Source: Paenibacillus camerounensis (GTDB taxonomy: Bacteria; Bacillota; Bacilli; Paenibacillales; Paenibacillaceae). From it: a stretch of 63,423 bases of DNA. The notes beneath the pieces were generated by a model that was not told where the DNA came from, made no database searches, and saw only the letters and a program-made list of their open reading frames with translations. Both the position numbers and the translations under genes were made by a program. Location of the stretch: assembly GCF_000723885.1 (NCBI RefSeq), contig NZ_CCDG010000013.1, forward strand, positions 1 through 63,423, read 5' to 3'. This document shows, in pieces, positions 43,760-52,666 of the stretch; within the stretch, counting starts at the first letter, position 1; each line of letters opens with the position of its first letter.

Positions 43760-44705
43760 GTGGGCCAATTGCTTCTTGCCGCCGGAATAACTGCCGTTAT
43801 CTTAATAACCGGGCTTGCCTGGCATAATCTGCTGATCCGGCGGCAGCTGCAGAGCATCAACCGGCAGCTGGACAAACGCCTGAGGGAGATTACCCGCCAG
43901 CCGCTCCGGCTTGAGCTGATGAACAAGGAGCTGACGCTGCTCGCTAGCCACATGAATAAATGTCTGAAGGCGGAGGAAACGCTCCGTCTTCAAGGCATTC
44001 AGGAGGAGCAGGAGCTCCGGGAGCTGATCGCGAACATCTCTCACGATTTGCGTACTCCGCTGACAGCGATCAGGGGATATCAGCAGCTGGTGATGGACGA
44101 GGGTCTGACCCCCGGACAGCAAAAAAAGCTGCAGACCGCGCAAAAGCATGCTCATGCGCCGGGGCAACTGATCGATCATTTTTATGAGTACTCTTATCTG
44201 CTGCAGACTGAGCCTGAGCTGAAGATACAGGAGATTAACCTGAGCAATTACACGGCTGAATGCCTTGCCGCCTCCGTCGCTGTACTGGAGGAGCACCGGC
44301 TCGGAGTTGAGCTTGTGGAAGCAGCGCCAGTATTCGTATGTGCAGATAAAGAACCCCTGTCCAGAATCATACATAACCTGATCCGTAACAGTATCCAGCA
44401 TGCAGACGGAGGCTTAACTGTAAAGGTTACACTGTCTGAGCATGGCAGCAGGGGGCGTTTTATCGTTCAGCAATCCGGTCAGCAGCTTCGCTTCTGTTGA
44501 CGCAGGGCGGCTGTTTGAGCGATTTTACACCGGCGATTAGGCCAGACGCAGCGGCTCAGGACTAGGTTTGTCCATTGTCCGCCTGCTTACGGAGCAGATG
44601 GGCGGCACGGCCGGAGCCGCCTTACAGGGCGGGATTCTTGAGATCCGGGTCGAATTGCCGCTATCCGGCAGAGCAGGTACAGCTGCGCTTGATTCATGCT
44701 GTTAA
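43760..44705 (+). pseudogene. Frameshifted sensor histidine kinase
   Basis: The frame from GTG 43760 reads one membrane span, then HisKA with ANISHDLRTPLTAIRGYQQLV and the N box LIRNSIQHADGG, but ends at a stop near 44500. The correct continuation is in another frame from about 44465: SFASVDAGRLFERFYTGD, then an in-frame TAG at 44538-44540, then SGSGLGLSIVRLL and a normal C-terminus ending at TAA 44703-44705. So at least one frameshift and one nonsense change inactivate it. The 5' part is complete in structure. It lies 17 bp after the decayed permease, the usual order of lantibiotic-sensing ABC/kinase loci. Confidence 0.8.
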
Positions 44706-44715
44706 GCCTGCTTAT

Positions 44716-45000
44716 TCAGGACTGCCCTTTCCCGGCAAGCTGTTCCTGGGCCAGACGGATCATTTCCCGGACCATGGAGCCGCCGATTCTGCCGCCGATA
44801 TGTCCGGCCTCTTCCGTTGTCAGGTTGCCGTTATTGCCCGGCTGCAGAGGAATCCCAAGCTCCTTCGCTACCTCATATTTAACGTCATCCGGATGATTCG
44901 GGTCCACCGGGTAGCCTTCCCGTCTCATAACCTCAGCCTTGAAGCTCTGCATTCCCTGTGCCGCTCCCTGTACTGCATACTTCCGGTTTCTTCTTGCCAT
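44716..45000 (-). CDS. Alpha/beta-type small acid-soluble spore protein
   Basis: 94 residues from ATG 45000 behind GGGAGA. The text KAEVMRREGYPVDPNHPDDVKYEVAKELGI resembles the first conserved SASP region, and GHIGGRIGGSMVREMIRLAQEQLA the second. These proteins coat spore DNA, turning it to an A-like form and protecting it. A short Arg/Lys-rich N-terminus and a long Pro-Gly-Asn linker between the two conserved helices are a little unusual. Expected to be under a forespore sigma factor; I see no clear promoter. Confidence 0.75.
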   Translation of the reverse strand: MARRNRKYAVQGAAQGMQSFKAEVMRREGYPVDPNHPDDVKYEVAKELGIPLQPGNNGNLTTEEAGHIGGRIGGSMVREMIRLAQEQLAGKGQS

Positions 45001-45126
45001 CCTGAACACTCTCCCTTAGGGTTATTTCTTCTACTTTCCCCTAAGATTCTTCTTTGTATTCTATTGCCGGCAGCAGCAGGCATCCTGGGATTGTCCAATT
45101 AAGAAGGCTGTTTCTGTCAGCCGGCT

Positions 45127-46047
45127 TTATTGCGGCTCATTGTACAGCCGTAACGAGTAATCGTCGATCAGGCTGCGCATCGCAAGCTTGGATACCCAGC
45201 CTTCCGGGATGCCGCTGAGCCCGTAATAAGCTCCGGCAATCTGCCCGTACACCGCTCCGGTGGTATCGGCATCATTGCCCAGATTGACGGCAAGAAGCGC
45301 CCCCTCGGCAAAGCTCTCTGAGTGGTGGAATGCCCAAAGCGCCGCCTCCAGGGATTCCACAACATAGCCGCTGCCCTGAATTTCCGGCGGCTCCTTATGC
45401 TTGTAGGAGCCGTGCTTGATATCTAGGATGTGCGGGGTCAGCTCCTCCTCTTTAAGCCAGCCGGCGAAGGCTCCCGGAGACAGCATTTCCTGCTTGCTCC
45501 AGCCGTGCAGGCCCGCCAGAATATATGCGGCCATCAGGCGGCAGGCGCTAAGACATTCCGCTGCCCCGTGGGTTGTCCTGGAGCTGAGCGCCGCATAGCG
45601 GATAGCCTCTGCAGGATTAGCCGCATAATACAGCACAACAGGAGCCAGCCGCATAATCGAGCCGTTCCCGGCAGCCAGCGGATCGGCCGACCCGCTGTAG
45701 GCATCTCCTCCGGCTTCATACTTCAGCAGTGCCTCGCGCGTAGCATTGCCGATGTCGAAGCATTTTCCGGTGCTGCTCAAATGGCCCTCGCGGAACCATT
45801 TCAGGTACCGCTGCATCTGGTCAGCGTGATTAAAGCCCTGCTGCTCCAGCAGGCTCTCCGCCAGACAGAGCGCCATGGACGTATCGTCCGTCCATTGTCC
45901 CGGCTGCAGTCCGAACACTCCTCCCCCGATCATATCCTCCATAGGCGCAAAGGTTCCGGGAGCCTTGAACTCCACCGTGGTTCCGAGCGCATCTCCGGCG
46001 GCCAGCCCGTGCAGGCAGCCCTGATAACTTTCTTTAGCTAATACCAT
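45127..46047 (-). CDS. ADP-ribosylglycohydrolase-family protein
   Basis: 306 residues. Family metal-site motifs are present: GLAAGDALG near the start, GQWTDDTSMALCLAESLL, GNGSIMRLAP, and NLGNDADTTGAVYGQIAGAYYG near the end. These Asp and Thr residues bind two magnesium ions in DraG/ARH enzymes, which remove ADP-ribose from proteins or small molecules. Soluble. AAGGAGG precedes the ATG. Monocistronic; no ADP-ribosyltransferase is seen nearby, so the target is unknown. Confidence 0.85.
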   Translation of the reverse strand: MVLAKESYQGCLHGLAAGDALGTTVEFKAPGTFAPMEDMIGGGVFGLQPGQWTDDTSMALCLAESLLEQQGFNHADQMQRYLKWFREGHLSSTGKCFDIGNATREALLKYEAGGDAYSGSADPLAAGNGSIMRLAPVVLYYAANPAEAIRYAALSSRTTHGAAECLSACRLMAAYILAGLHGWSKQEMLSPGAFAGWLKEEELTPHILDIKHGSYKHKEPPEIQGSGYVVESLEAALWAFHHSESFAEGALLAVNLGNDADTTGAVYGQIAGAYYGLSGIPEGWVSKLAMRSLIDDYSLRLYNEPQ

Positions 46048-46491
46048 TAGATCATCCTCCTTATTGCCGGATAGCGGATAGGTGAAGGCAGCGCAATTTA
46101 TACAAGACAGATACCTTCACACCGTCTTTCCCTTGACCGATTGGAACTCCCCATGCGTATTTAGTTTGATTTCCGCCACCTATTTCCATCGTTTCTCGAA
46201 TTTCTTAATGATTAGCTGGAAATTCACCACCTATATTTACCCAATCATCTCTTTTAGGACGAGAACAGCAGAATTAAATAGCATTTTTCCAACTAATCCC
46301 TTCTTCACAGCAGTCCGCTTAGAAATAGATGGCGAATTTCCACTTAGCTTGATTAGCATGCTCTAGAACTGCGAATTTCCATGCAGGCACATTACAACCC
46401 ACACCCCGTCCGGCCGTACAACTTAAAGCAGCCCCCAGAGCTGTTAATCACATTCTCTGAGAGCCGCCGCAGATATTATAAGAGCAGTATA
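46048..46491. repeat. Gene-free 444 bp with copies of the TTGGAAA/AATTTCC dispersed repeat
   Basis: From about 46105 to 46385 the stretch is filled with short related words: GATTTCCGCCACCTATTTCC, GCTGGAAATTCACCACCTAT, ATTTTTCCAACTAA, GGCGAATTTCCACTTAGCTT and GCGAATTTCCATG. One piece matches 6834-6858 on the other strand over about 22 of 25 bases. No gene, RNA or transposon ends are recognised. Confidence 0.55.
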
Positions 46492-47493
46492 TTATTGTTC
46501 GCCCGGGTATTTAAGTCCCCACTGCGCCCGCACCTGATCCAGCAGCTTCATGATCGCAACCGACTCACCCAGTGTCATTACCGGGCTTTCCGTCAGACCG
46601 GCCTGAAGGCAGCGTCCCACTTCCTCTGCCTCAAAGCAGTATCCGTCGGAGGTCCGGTCATCCTTAAAGGTCTCCACCAGCTCGCCGCCGACGTACAGCT
46701 CAGCCTCGCGCGGGTTGACGAGCGTGCCTTTGACGACGATATGCCCGTCCGTTCCGAACACATGGGCCTCCTCCGTCAATTTGAGCCGGATGCCGCCGTT
46801 CAGCGAAGCGCTTTTGCCGCCCTCATAGGATAACAGCAGCGAGAAGTGCTCATCCACACCGGTTTCTCCGATATGGACAGTACTCGATACCGACTCCGGA
46901 TGCGGGCCCAGAATCATCGAAGCAAAGGATACCGGATAGATACCGACATCCAGCAGCGCACCGCCGCCCAGCTCAGGGTTCAGCAGCCGCCCTTGCGGAT
47001 TCCAGTCGGCACGGAAGCCGAGGTCTGCCTTAACCAGCCGGACATCACCGATCCGGCCTGCTGCAACCCATTCTCTGACCTTGGCATTGGCCGGAATGTA
47101 GCGGCTCCACATCGCCTCCATCAGGAACAGCTTCTGCTCCCGGGCGTACGCCACAACCTCCTCCAGTTCTGCACTGTTCACCGTGAACGGCTTCTCGCAC
47201 AGCACCGCCTTACCTGCGCGCAGGGCCAGCAGCGCATTCTCTTTATGGAACGGATGCGGAGTCCCGATGTAGATGGCATCCACCTCAGGATCACTGACCA
47301 GCTCTTCATAGGTAGCATAAGCTACCGGAATTTCATGGCTGCGGGCGAACTTGTCTGCACTTTCCTGCGTGCGTGATCCGACAGCATAAGCAATGCCATT
47401 GCTGGCATGGGCCAGATCCGTTGCGAACTTATGAGCGATCCATCCGGTGCTCAGAATGCCCCATTTTATCTTGTAAGCGTTATCGTTAGCCAT
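46492..47493 (-). CDS. Gfo/Idh/MocA-family oxidoreductase
   Basis: 333 residues. N-terminal Rossmann fold (KWGILSTGWIAHKFATDL), the AIYIGTPHPFHKENALLAL segment and the catalytic-motif CEKPFTVN are characteristic, and the C-terminal half is the usual alpha/beta dimerisation sheet. Members oxidise or reduce sugars and inositols with NAD(P). No signal peptide. Monocistronic, with an AGGAGGG site. The substrate is not evident. Confidence 0.9.
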   Translation of the reverse strand: MANDNAYKIKWGILSTGWIAHKFATDLAHASNGIAYAVGSRTQESADKFARSHEIPVAYATYEELVSDPEVDAIYIGTPHPFHKENALLALRAGKAVLCEKPFTVNSAELEEVVAYAREQKLFLMEAMWSRYIPANAKVREWVAAGRIGDVRLVKADLGFRADWNPQGRLLNPELGGGALLDVGIYPVSFASMILGPHPESVSSTVHIGETGVDEHFSLLLSYEGGKSASLNGGIRLKLTEEAHVFGTDGHIVVKGTLVNPREAELYVGGELVETFKDDRTSDGYCFEAEEVGRCLQAGLTESPVMTLGESVAIMKLLDQVRAQWGLKYPGEQ

Positions 47494-47576
47494 TGATGTC
47501 CCTCCTGCTCAGGAATAGTTTTTACTCCTTTTGATTCTATCAAACTGTGCTGCCTGTGTAAAAGAATGCTGCCGGA

Positions 47577-47927
47577 TCAGACCATAGCCAGCAGCGCATA
47601 TATTGCCAGCACTGAGAATCCGGCTGTTACCAGCAGCGTTGCTGCGTTCCAGACCCGGTGAACCACAGCCAAATTCTCAACATAGCTGTGCAGGAACAGC
47701 CTCCGCAGCAGCAGCTGAAGCAGCCGGATAATGCCGAAGCCGAGCCAGCCGAGCAGACTGATCAGAATAACCTCATAGCTCCCTTTTAAGGCGAACCGGT
47801 CCGCCACTGCACCATCATAATGCACGGGTACAAAATCCGGCATCTGACGGTAACTATACATGTAAAATAATATCGGAACCATGGCAGCAACTGCACTAAG
47901 CGAAAACGTCATCCGGTTCTTAAACAT
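47577..47927 (-). CDS. DUF1648-type membrane protein
   Basis: 116 residues from ATG 47927 (GGAGGAG site); a longer frame overlaps the previous gene and is rejected. Three hydrophobic spans (SAVAAMVPILFYMYSY, VILISLLGWLGFGIIRLLQLL, ATLLVTAGFSVLAIYALLA). The segment MPDFVPVHYDGAVADRF is the DUF1648 hallmark, found in SdpI-like and other small membrane proteins. Four bases separate it from the MazG-like gene, so it is last in the MutT / MazG / DUF1648 operon. Function unknown. Confidence 0.75.
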   Translation of the reverse strand: MFKNRMTFSLSAVAAMVPILFYMYSYRQMPDFVPVHYDGAVADRFALKGSYEVILISLLGWLGFGIIRLLQLLLRRLFLHSYVENLAVVHRVWNAATLLVTAGFSVLAIYALLAMV

Positions 47928-47931
47928 CGGG

Positions 47932-48255
47932 CTACTCCTCCGCATGCAGCAGCATAATACGGTTACTGAACCCGCCGCGCTGCGCCGCCTTGTCTGCACG
48001 TATCTGCTCCAGCAGCACACTGTCCCCGCCATGTACCGCAGCCAGCGCATGAATGACCTCCAGCAGGTCAGCGAGCTCCTCCAGCGCCTGCTTGTCTTGT
48101 TCAGCCTCCAAGTACTCTTCCGCCTCTTCGCGCAGCTTCAACCGCAGCGTCTCTATGTATTCTCCGTTATCCATAGCTCTTGTGCTGCAAGCCTTTCCCT
48201 GTGAAGCAATCAGTGCCGGAATTCCATCCCTGACCAGCTTGTTATATTCACGCAA
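47932..48255 (-). CDS. MazG-like nucleotide pyrophosphohydrolase
   Basis: 107 residues. KLVRDGIPALI at the start and the paired acidic helix motif LREEAEEYLEA ... EELADLLEVIHAL give the EExxE...ExxD metal site of the all-alpha NTP pyrophosphatase (MazG/phosphoribosyl-ATP pyrophosphohydrolase-like) fold. Such enzymes clear non-canonical NTPs. It sits between the MutT-like gene and the DUF1648 gene on the minus strand. Confidence 0.85.
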   Translation of the reverse strand: MREYNKLVRDGIPALIASQGKACSTRAMDNGEYIETLRLKLREEAEEYLEAEQDKQALEELADLLEVIHALAAVHGGDSVLLEQIRADKAAQRGGFSNRIMLLHAEE

Positions 48256-48275
48256 AATAATCAGCCGCCTCTCCC

Positions 48276-48659
48276 TTATTCTTCCATCAGCCTCTTTACA
48301 AAAGGCACATCTGCCGGCGCAAAATGATACTCCGCCAGTTCACTTCGCTCGGCCCAGCTCCAGCTGTCATGATCGTTGAGTTCAAGCTTACCGCCTGTAT
48401 ATTCTGCTCTCCAGGCGACCAGCCTGATCTGAACGGTGCCGTAGTCATGCTCATGACAGCCAAAGTATTCATACGGCCTAATCTCTATGTTCATTTCTTC
48501 CATCAGCTCTCTGATCAGGCACTCCGCAGCCGCCTCACCCGGCTCCAGCTTACCGCCCGGAAACTCCCATAGTCCGGCCTGCGCTTTACCCGGCTTCCTG
48601 CGGGCAATCAGCAGCTTCCCTTCTTCATTGTGTATAATGGCTGCTGCCACGTCAATCAT
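48276..48659 (-). CDS. MutT-like NUDIX pyrophosphohydrolase
   Basis: 127 residues from ATG 48659 (GAAGGAG site; an upstream ATG eight codons earlier is less likely). N-terminal strand VAAAIIHNEEGKLLIARR, then an intact Nudix box GGKLEPGEAAAECLIRELMEEM. The size and the WEFPGGK motif are as in MutT/8-oxo-dGTP and CTP pyrophosphohydrolases. First gene of an operon with a MazG-like enzyme: both remove damaged or modified nucleotides. Confidence 0.9.
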   Translation of the reverse strand: MIDVAAAIIHNEEGKLLIARRKPGKAQAGLWEFPGGKLEPGEAAAECLIRELMEEMNIEIRPYEYFGCHEHDYGTVQIRLVAWRAEYTGGKLELNDHDSWSWAERSELAEYHFAPADVPFVKRLMEE

Positions 48660-48799
48660 CGATTTCCGCTCCTTCTTTTGCACGACCCGGTATCCATGTA
48701 AGATTCCCTGATAGTGGTTTATTATGGTAAAATATGATTTGTATAGGATTACAAAACTAATAGATTTATAGAGCAGATGGTTCTGCAGGGAGGCTAGCA

Positions 48800-50950
48800 G
48801 TGAAAGATATTTTCAGGCCAAACGCTATGGAAGACGATCCTAAACCTAACCAGTCACTCAGTCTGCGCATCAATATCTTTTTCTTCAGCACGTTTATTAT
48901 ATTCTGCATCATTATTATCCGTCTTGCCATTATTCAATTTGTGGAGGGCTCCACACTTACTGAGGCCGAAGCCAGCCGGGATACCAAGAATGTACCCCTG
49001 GCCTCCATCCGCGGAACCATTTTCGCAAAAGGCGGGGAGAAGCTGGCCTATTCAACCTCGGTGCAAACGCTGTATTTTTCCCTGACAAGTGAATTTACCC
49101 AGACCGTAACGGACAAGGATACCCGGATTACCAGCCGGGCTCCTGAGGCTGCTGCCAAGGCCGACCAGCTTGCTGCTGATCTGGCTGCCGACTTTGTCAA
49201 ATACGGGACTACACTGCCCGAAGGGGAAGTCCTGACCAAGGAAGCTATTCTCAAAGCGATGGATCTGGATTCCAAGGTGTATTCCGGCTTCATGCCGCGT
49301 CCGCTCAAACGGGGTCTAAGCAATGAGGAAATCGCCTACTTCATGGAAAACAAGAACAAGTATCCCACTCTGACGGTCAGCGAAGAGGATGAACGCCATT
49401 ATGATCCGGACACTGTAGCCGTACAGACCGTCGGATATATCAAGCCCTTCAAAAAATCAAAGGAAAGCTTCGATATGTATCTGAACATTCAGGCCGCTAT
49501 GAGAAACAGCGCTGATCCGGGCCTGGCCTACCGGGACGATGAATTTGTAGGGTTCGACGGTCTTGAGCTGCAGTACCAGCGCGAGCTGCGGGGACGCAAC
49601 GGCTACTTGAGCGTAGCTGTTAATGCCAAGAATATGGCCGAGGGCATCGTGGAGACGATACCTCCTGTCAAAGGCAATAATCTGTGGACCACCATCGACA
49701 AAACCATTCAGATGAAAACCGAGCAGGCCATCCTGGATCAGATCAAATGGGTCCACAGCAATCCGGTACAGGGGAAGGTTCATAAGGATGCCTTAACCGG
49801 CTATGCGGTAGCCATGGAAGTAGATACAGGTAATATTGTCGCGATGGCCAGCATGGAGGACTATGATACTAATCTGTGGACTACAGGCACGATGCCTGCT
49901 GATGTGTGGGACGAGCTGCTGCCGAATTATCAGAATGGTGCGGTGACGCCGATTTCCTCCGGACGATCCGGGCATAATTTCAGCTCCACCGTATTTCTGG
50001 GCTCTGTCATCAAGCCACTAACCGTATTGATTGGCCTAAACGAAGGCTTCATTACAACGGGCACTAGCTACACTGATACAGGCAGCACCACTTTCGGCAG
50101 AGCCGGACATGAGACTACCGTCCGTAATGCAGGCGGTCATGCGTACGGTTATTTCAAAACTCCGGCAATGGCTATAGAGAAGTCTTCCAACGTCTTTATG
50201 ATTGATAAGATAGGAAAGAAACTTTATGAGAAGTACGGCTCTGAAGGAGTAAAAGTCTGGGACACATACATGAAGGAGTTCGGGCTGGGTGAATTTCCAG
50301 AGAGCGGGCTTCCAGGGGAACACAAAGGACTGATCAACTATACAAAAGAAGCTGAAAAGGGAAGTTCGCAGTCTGCATTAGTATTTGCCTCTTTCGGACA
50401 GCAGGGCCAGTATACGGTGCTTCAGCTCGTCCAGTATACCTCTACCCTGGCTAACCAGGGCGTACGGATTAAACCGCAGCTTGTCAGTAAAATAACGGAT
50501 CAGGCCGGCAATACGGTCAAAGCCTTCGGCAGGGAGGTCCTTAATGAGGTGAACTTTGATAAGGCCTACTGGCGCGAGGTCATCAAGGGGATGAATACAA
50601 GCGTTACTGCATTTAACGATTTCCCCTATGATTTCGCACGCAAAACAGGTACTTCCCAGCAGCAGTATGATATAACGGTAAACGGGAAGCGCAGCAGCCA
50701 CCTGGCTGACAACGGTGTATTCATCGCCTTTGCCCCGCGCGACAATCCCAAGCTGGCAGTCGCTGTGGTCATCCCTGAGGGCGGATTCGGCTCCAACAGT
50801 GCCGCTCCGGTGGCGCGCAAGATTTTTGACGCCTATGACTGGGAGTATGGCCTGGACGGCATTCCGAAGAAGAGCCTTCCGCAGCCCGAGAGCACGGCGG
50901 ACGGGGCAGCAGCAGACGGAGCTGGAACGGATCAGGAACAGGCGGATTAA
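48800..50950 (+). CDS. Class B penicillin-binding protein (PBP2-like transpeptidase)
   Basis: 716 residues. A short cytosolic N-terminus, one membrane span (FFFSTFIIFCIIIIRLAIIQF, about 28-48), a dimerisation domain with RGTIFAKGGEKLAYS, then the transpeptidase domain with SVIK near 403 (acylated Ser), SSN near 461 and KTG near 614, all intact. It cross-links peptidoglycan; the 120-residue insert after the RG motif resembles those of PBP2-type elongation or sporulation proteins. C-terminal tail Asp/Glu/Ala-rich. Start codon context: GGGAGGCTAGCAGTG with GTG at 48800. Monocistronic, followed by a strong terminator. Confidence 0.9.
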   Translation: MKDIFRPNAMEDDPKPNQSLSLRINIFFFSTFIIFCIIIIRLAIIQFVEGSTLTEAEASRDTKNVPLASIRGTIFAKGGEKLAYSTSVQTLYFSLTSEFTQTVTDKDTRITSRAPEAAAKADQLAADLAADFVKYGTTLPEGEVLTKEAILKAMDLDSKVYSGFMPRPLKRGLSNEEIAYFMENKNKYPTLTVSEEDERHYDPDTVAVQTVGYIKPFKKSKESFDMYLNIQAAMRNSADPGLAYRDDEFVGFDGLELQYQRELRGRNGYLSVAVNAKNMAEGIVETIPPVKGNNLWTTIDKTIQMKTEQAILDQIKWVHSNPVQGKVHKDALTGYAVAMEVDTGNIVAMASMEDYDTNLWTTGTMPADVWDELLPNYQNGAVTPISSGRSGHNFSSTVFLGSVIKPLTVLIGLNEGFITTGTSYTDTGSTTFGRAGHETTVRNAGGHAYGYFKTPAMAIEKSSNVFMIDKIGKKLYEKYGSEGVKVWDTYMKEFGLGEFPESGLPGEHKGLINYTKEAEKGSSQSALVFASFGQQGQYTVLQLVQYTSTLANQGVRIKPQLVSKITDQAGNTVKAFGREVLNEVNFDKAYWREVIKGMNTSVTAFNDFPYDFARKTGTSQQQYDITVNGKRSSHLADNGVFIAFAPRDNPKLAVAVVIPEGGFGSNSAAPVARKIFDAYDWEYGLDGIPKKSLPQPESTADGAAADGAGTDQEQAD

Positions 50951-51021
50951 CCGGAACGGTTAACGTAATTAACTGTGTCCAGCAGATAATCAGCTGTCTG
51001 CAGGGATGAAGAGAATCAGAC

Positions 51022-51062
51022 ACAAACAAGGCCGTTCCACTTGGGAACGGCCTTGTTTGTCA
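51022..51062. terminator. Bidirectional terminator after the PBP gene
   Basis: ACAAACAAGGCCGTTCC and GGGAACGGCCTTGTTTGT form a long perfect stem with a 3- to 4-base loop. T-rich ends lie on both sides, so it serves the PBP gene (plus) and the YceI gene (minus, stop at 51100). Confidence 0.85.
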
Positions 51063-51099
51063 TGCACTATTTTATACCATAATCCATTTATATTAAACG

Positions 51100-51816
51100 T
51101 TACTTATTGAGCACAAGCTCCAGACGCACCTCGAGGTCATTCTCTGTTTCCATTACGATGTTATGAGGACTGGCCAGGCCGAAGTCGGCAAAGGTGACCG
51201 TTGTGGTTCCTGACAGCATAAGCTGCCCTCCGCTGTATACTACCTGCGAATCAAAAATAACATCCTTGTCAATTCCCTTAACGGTTAGCGTACCCTCCAT
51301 CTGAACAGGCACTGCTGTACCTTCAGTCCATTCTGCCGGCAGCTCGGAGAAGGAGCTTACGGTGAAGGTCGATTGCGGGAATTGGGCCGCATCCAGATAG
51401 TCAGCAGCTTTTACATGCTCATCCCGTTGTCCGTTTCCGGAATCCAGCGCACTCATCTCAATGGAGCCTTCACCGGTCATTGCTGCCGCATCATCCAGAT
51501 TAACATTCCAAGTACCTGTAACTGACGGGTTCACGAAATTGACTGTTTCCTGGGAGGTTGTAACCGACCAGTATACTTTTGATGTGTCAGCCACGCTCCA
51601 CGCACCGTTCAATTGCTCTGCAGTAACCGCAGCGGCTGCCGTCTCCGGCGTATTTGCAGCAGCTGTACCTGAGTTAGCTGATGTCTGATCCTGTGCAGGG
51701 ATAACCGACTCGATCTCCACGTTATTGCCCAAGCTGTTGTTCAAAAGTACAAAGGCTGCGATTGCTCCTGCGGCAACGACACCTGCGGCTGCCCATATCC
51801 ATGTTTTTTTCTTCAT
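51100..51816 (-). CDS. Exported YceI-family protein
   Basis: 238 residues from ATG 51816 (GGAGG site). A membrane anchor/signal at about 5-28 (WIWAAAGVVAAGAIAAFVLL) is followed by a Thr/Ala-rich spacer and a YceI lipocalin-like beta barrel from about 75 (GAWSVADTSKVYWSVTT, ... TGEGSIEMSALDSGNGQRDEHVKAADYLDAAQFPQSTF). YceI proteins bind isoprenoid-type lipids. Divergent from a two-component system 170 bp away, so it may be controlled by it; that is inference. Confidence 0.85.
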   Translation of the reverse strand: MKKKTWIWAAAGVVAAGAIAAFVLLNNSLGNNVEIESVIPAQDQTSANSGTAAANTPETAAAAVTAEQLNGAWSVADTSKVYWSVTTSQETVNFVNPSVTGTWNVNLDDAAAMTGEGSIEMSALDSGNGQRDEHVKAADYLDAAQFPQSTFTVSSFSELPAEWTEGTAVPVQMEGTLTVKGIDKDVIFDSQVVYSGGQLMLSGTTTVTFADFGLASPHNIVMETENDLEVRLELVLNK

Positions 51817-51985
51817 TGTTAATGCCTCCATCCATGTATTTTCTCTATGCCTTGTCCGGCTTGAACCCATTCTAGCAAAGCAATATGTCGGGAATAAGTC
51901 GAAGCACCCTGCGGTGGAATGTGGTAAAATGATCGTGATTTTAAGTAATTCCGGATGTTTCAGTCCGCAAAAGGAGGGCTATGAC

Positions 51986-52666
51986 TTGAAATCCATTCTG
52001 ATTGTTGAAGATGAGGAACCCATTGCCCGTGTGCTCAGCGCCTATCTGAAGAAAGCGGGCTACCACGTCACCCGTGCCGCCGACGGACGGACTGCACTGG
52101 ATGTATTCGGGGGTTCGCCCCCTTCCCTTATATTGCTCGACATCATGCTGCCGGAGATGGACGGCTTCGAGCTGCTGGACCAGATCCGCAAAATCAGCAG
52201 CTGCCCGGTCATCATGCTGACCGCCAGAGACGGCATCAAGGACCGGCTGGCCGGGCTCGACGGCGGCGCTGATGATTATATGTCGAAGCCGTTCATTCCC
52301 GAGGAGGTTGTCGCCCGTGTTAATGCCGTGCTGCGCCGGCCCTCCCAGTGGTCTGACGGCAGCGGCAAACGCCATTTCGGCAGCCTGTTTGTTGACTTCA
52401 GCGCACGCAGCATCTTCCTGAACGGTGCAGAGGTCAATCTGAGTCCGCGTGACATGTCCGTTCTGCTGTTCCTGGCCGAACGGCCGAATCAGATCTGCAC
52501 CAGAGACCAGCTGATCGAGCAGGTATGGGAGATGGACTATGACGGCAGTGACCGTGCTGTTGACCTGTCGATCAAACGGCTGCGCCAGGCGCTCTCGCAC
52601 TGGCCTGCCGCAGAAGGCGAGATCCGCACACTGCGCGGAACGGGGTATCAGCTATGGACCGAATAA
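51986..52666 (+). CDS. OmpR-family response regulator
   Basis: 226 residues. Start is TTG 51986, eight bases after GGAGGG; the ATG three bases before it is out of frame and ends at once. Receiver with IVEDEE, phosphoacceptor in LILLDIMLPEMDGF and Lys in MSKPF, then an OmpR-type winged helix (DRAVDLSIKRLRQAL, LRGTGYQLW). Its last 13 bases overlap the kinase gene, so the pair is translationally coupled. Confidence 0.9.
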   Translation: MKSILIVEDEEPIARVLSAYLKKAGYHVTRAADGRTALDVFGGSPPSLILLDIMLPEMDGFELLDQIRKISSCPVIMLTARDGIKDRLAGLDGGADDYMSKPFIPEEVVARVNAVLRRPSQWSDGSGKRHFGSLFVDFSARSIFLNGAEVNLSPRDMSVLLFLAERPNQICTRDQLIEQVWEMDYDGSDRAVDLSIKRLRQALSHWPAAEGEIRTLRGTGYQLWTE

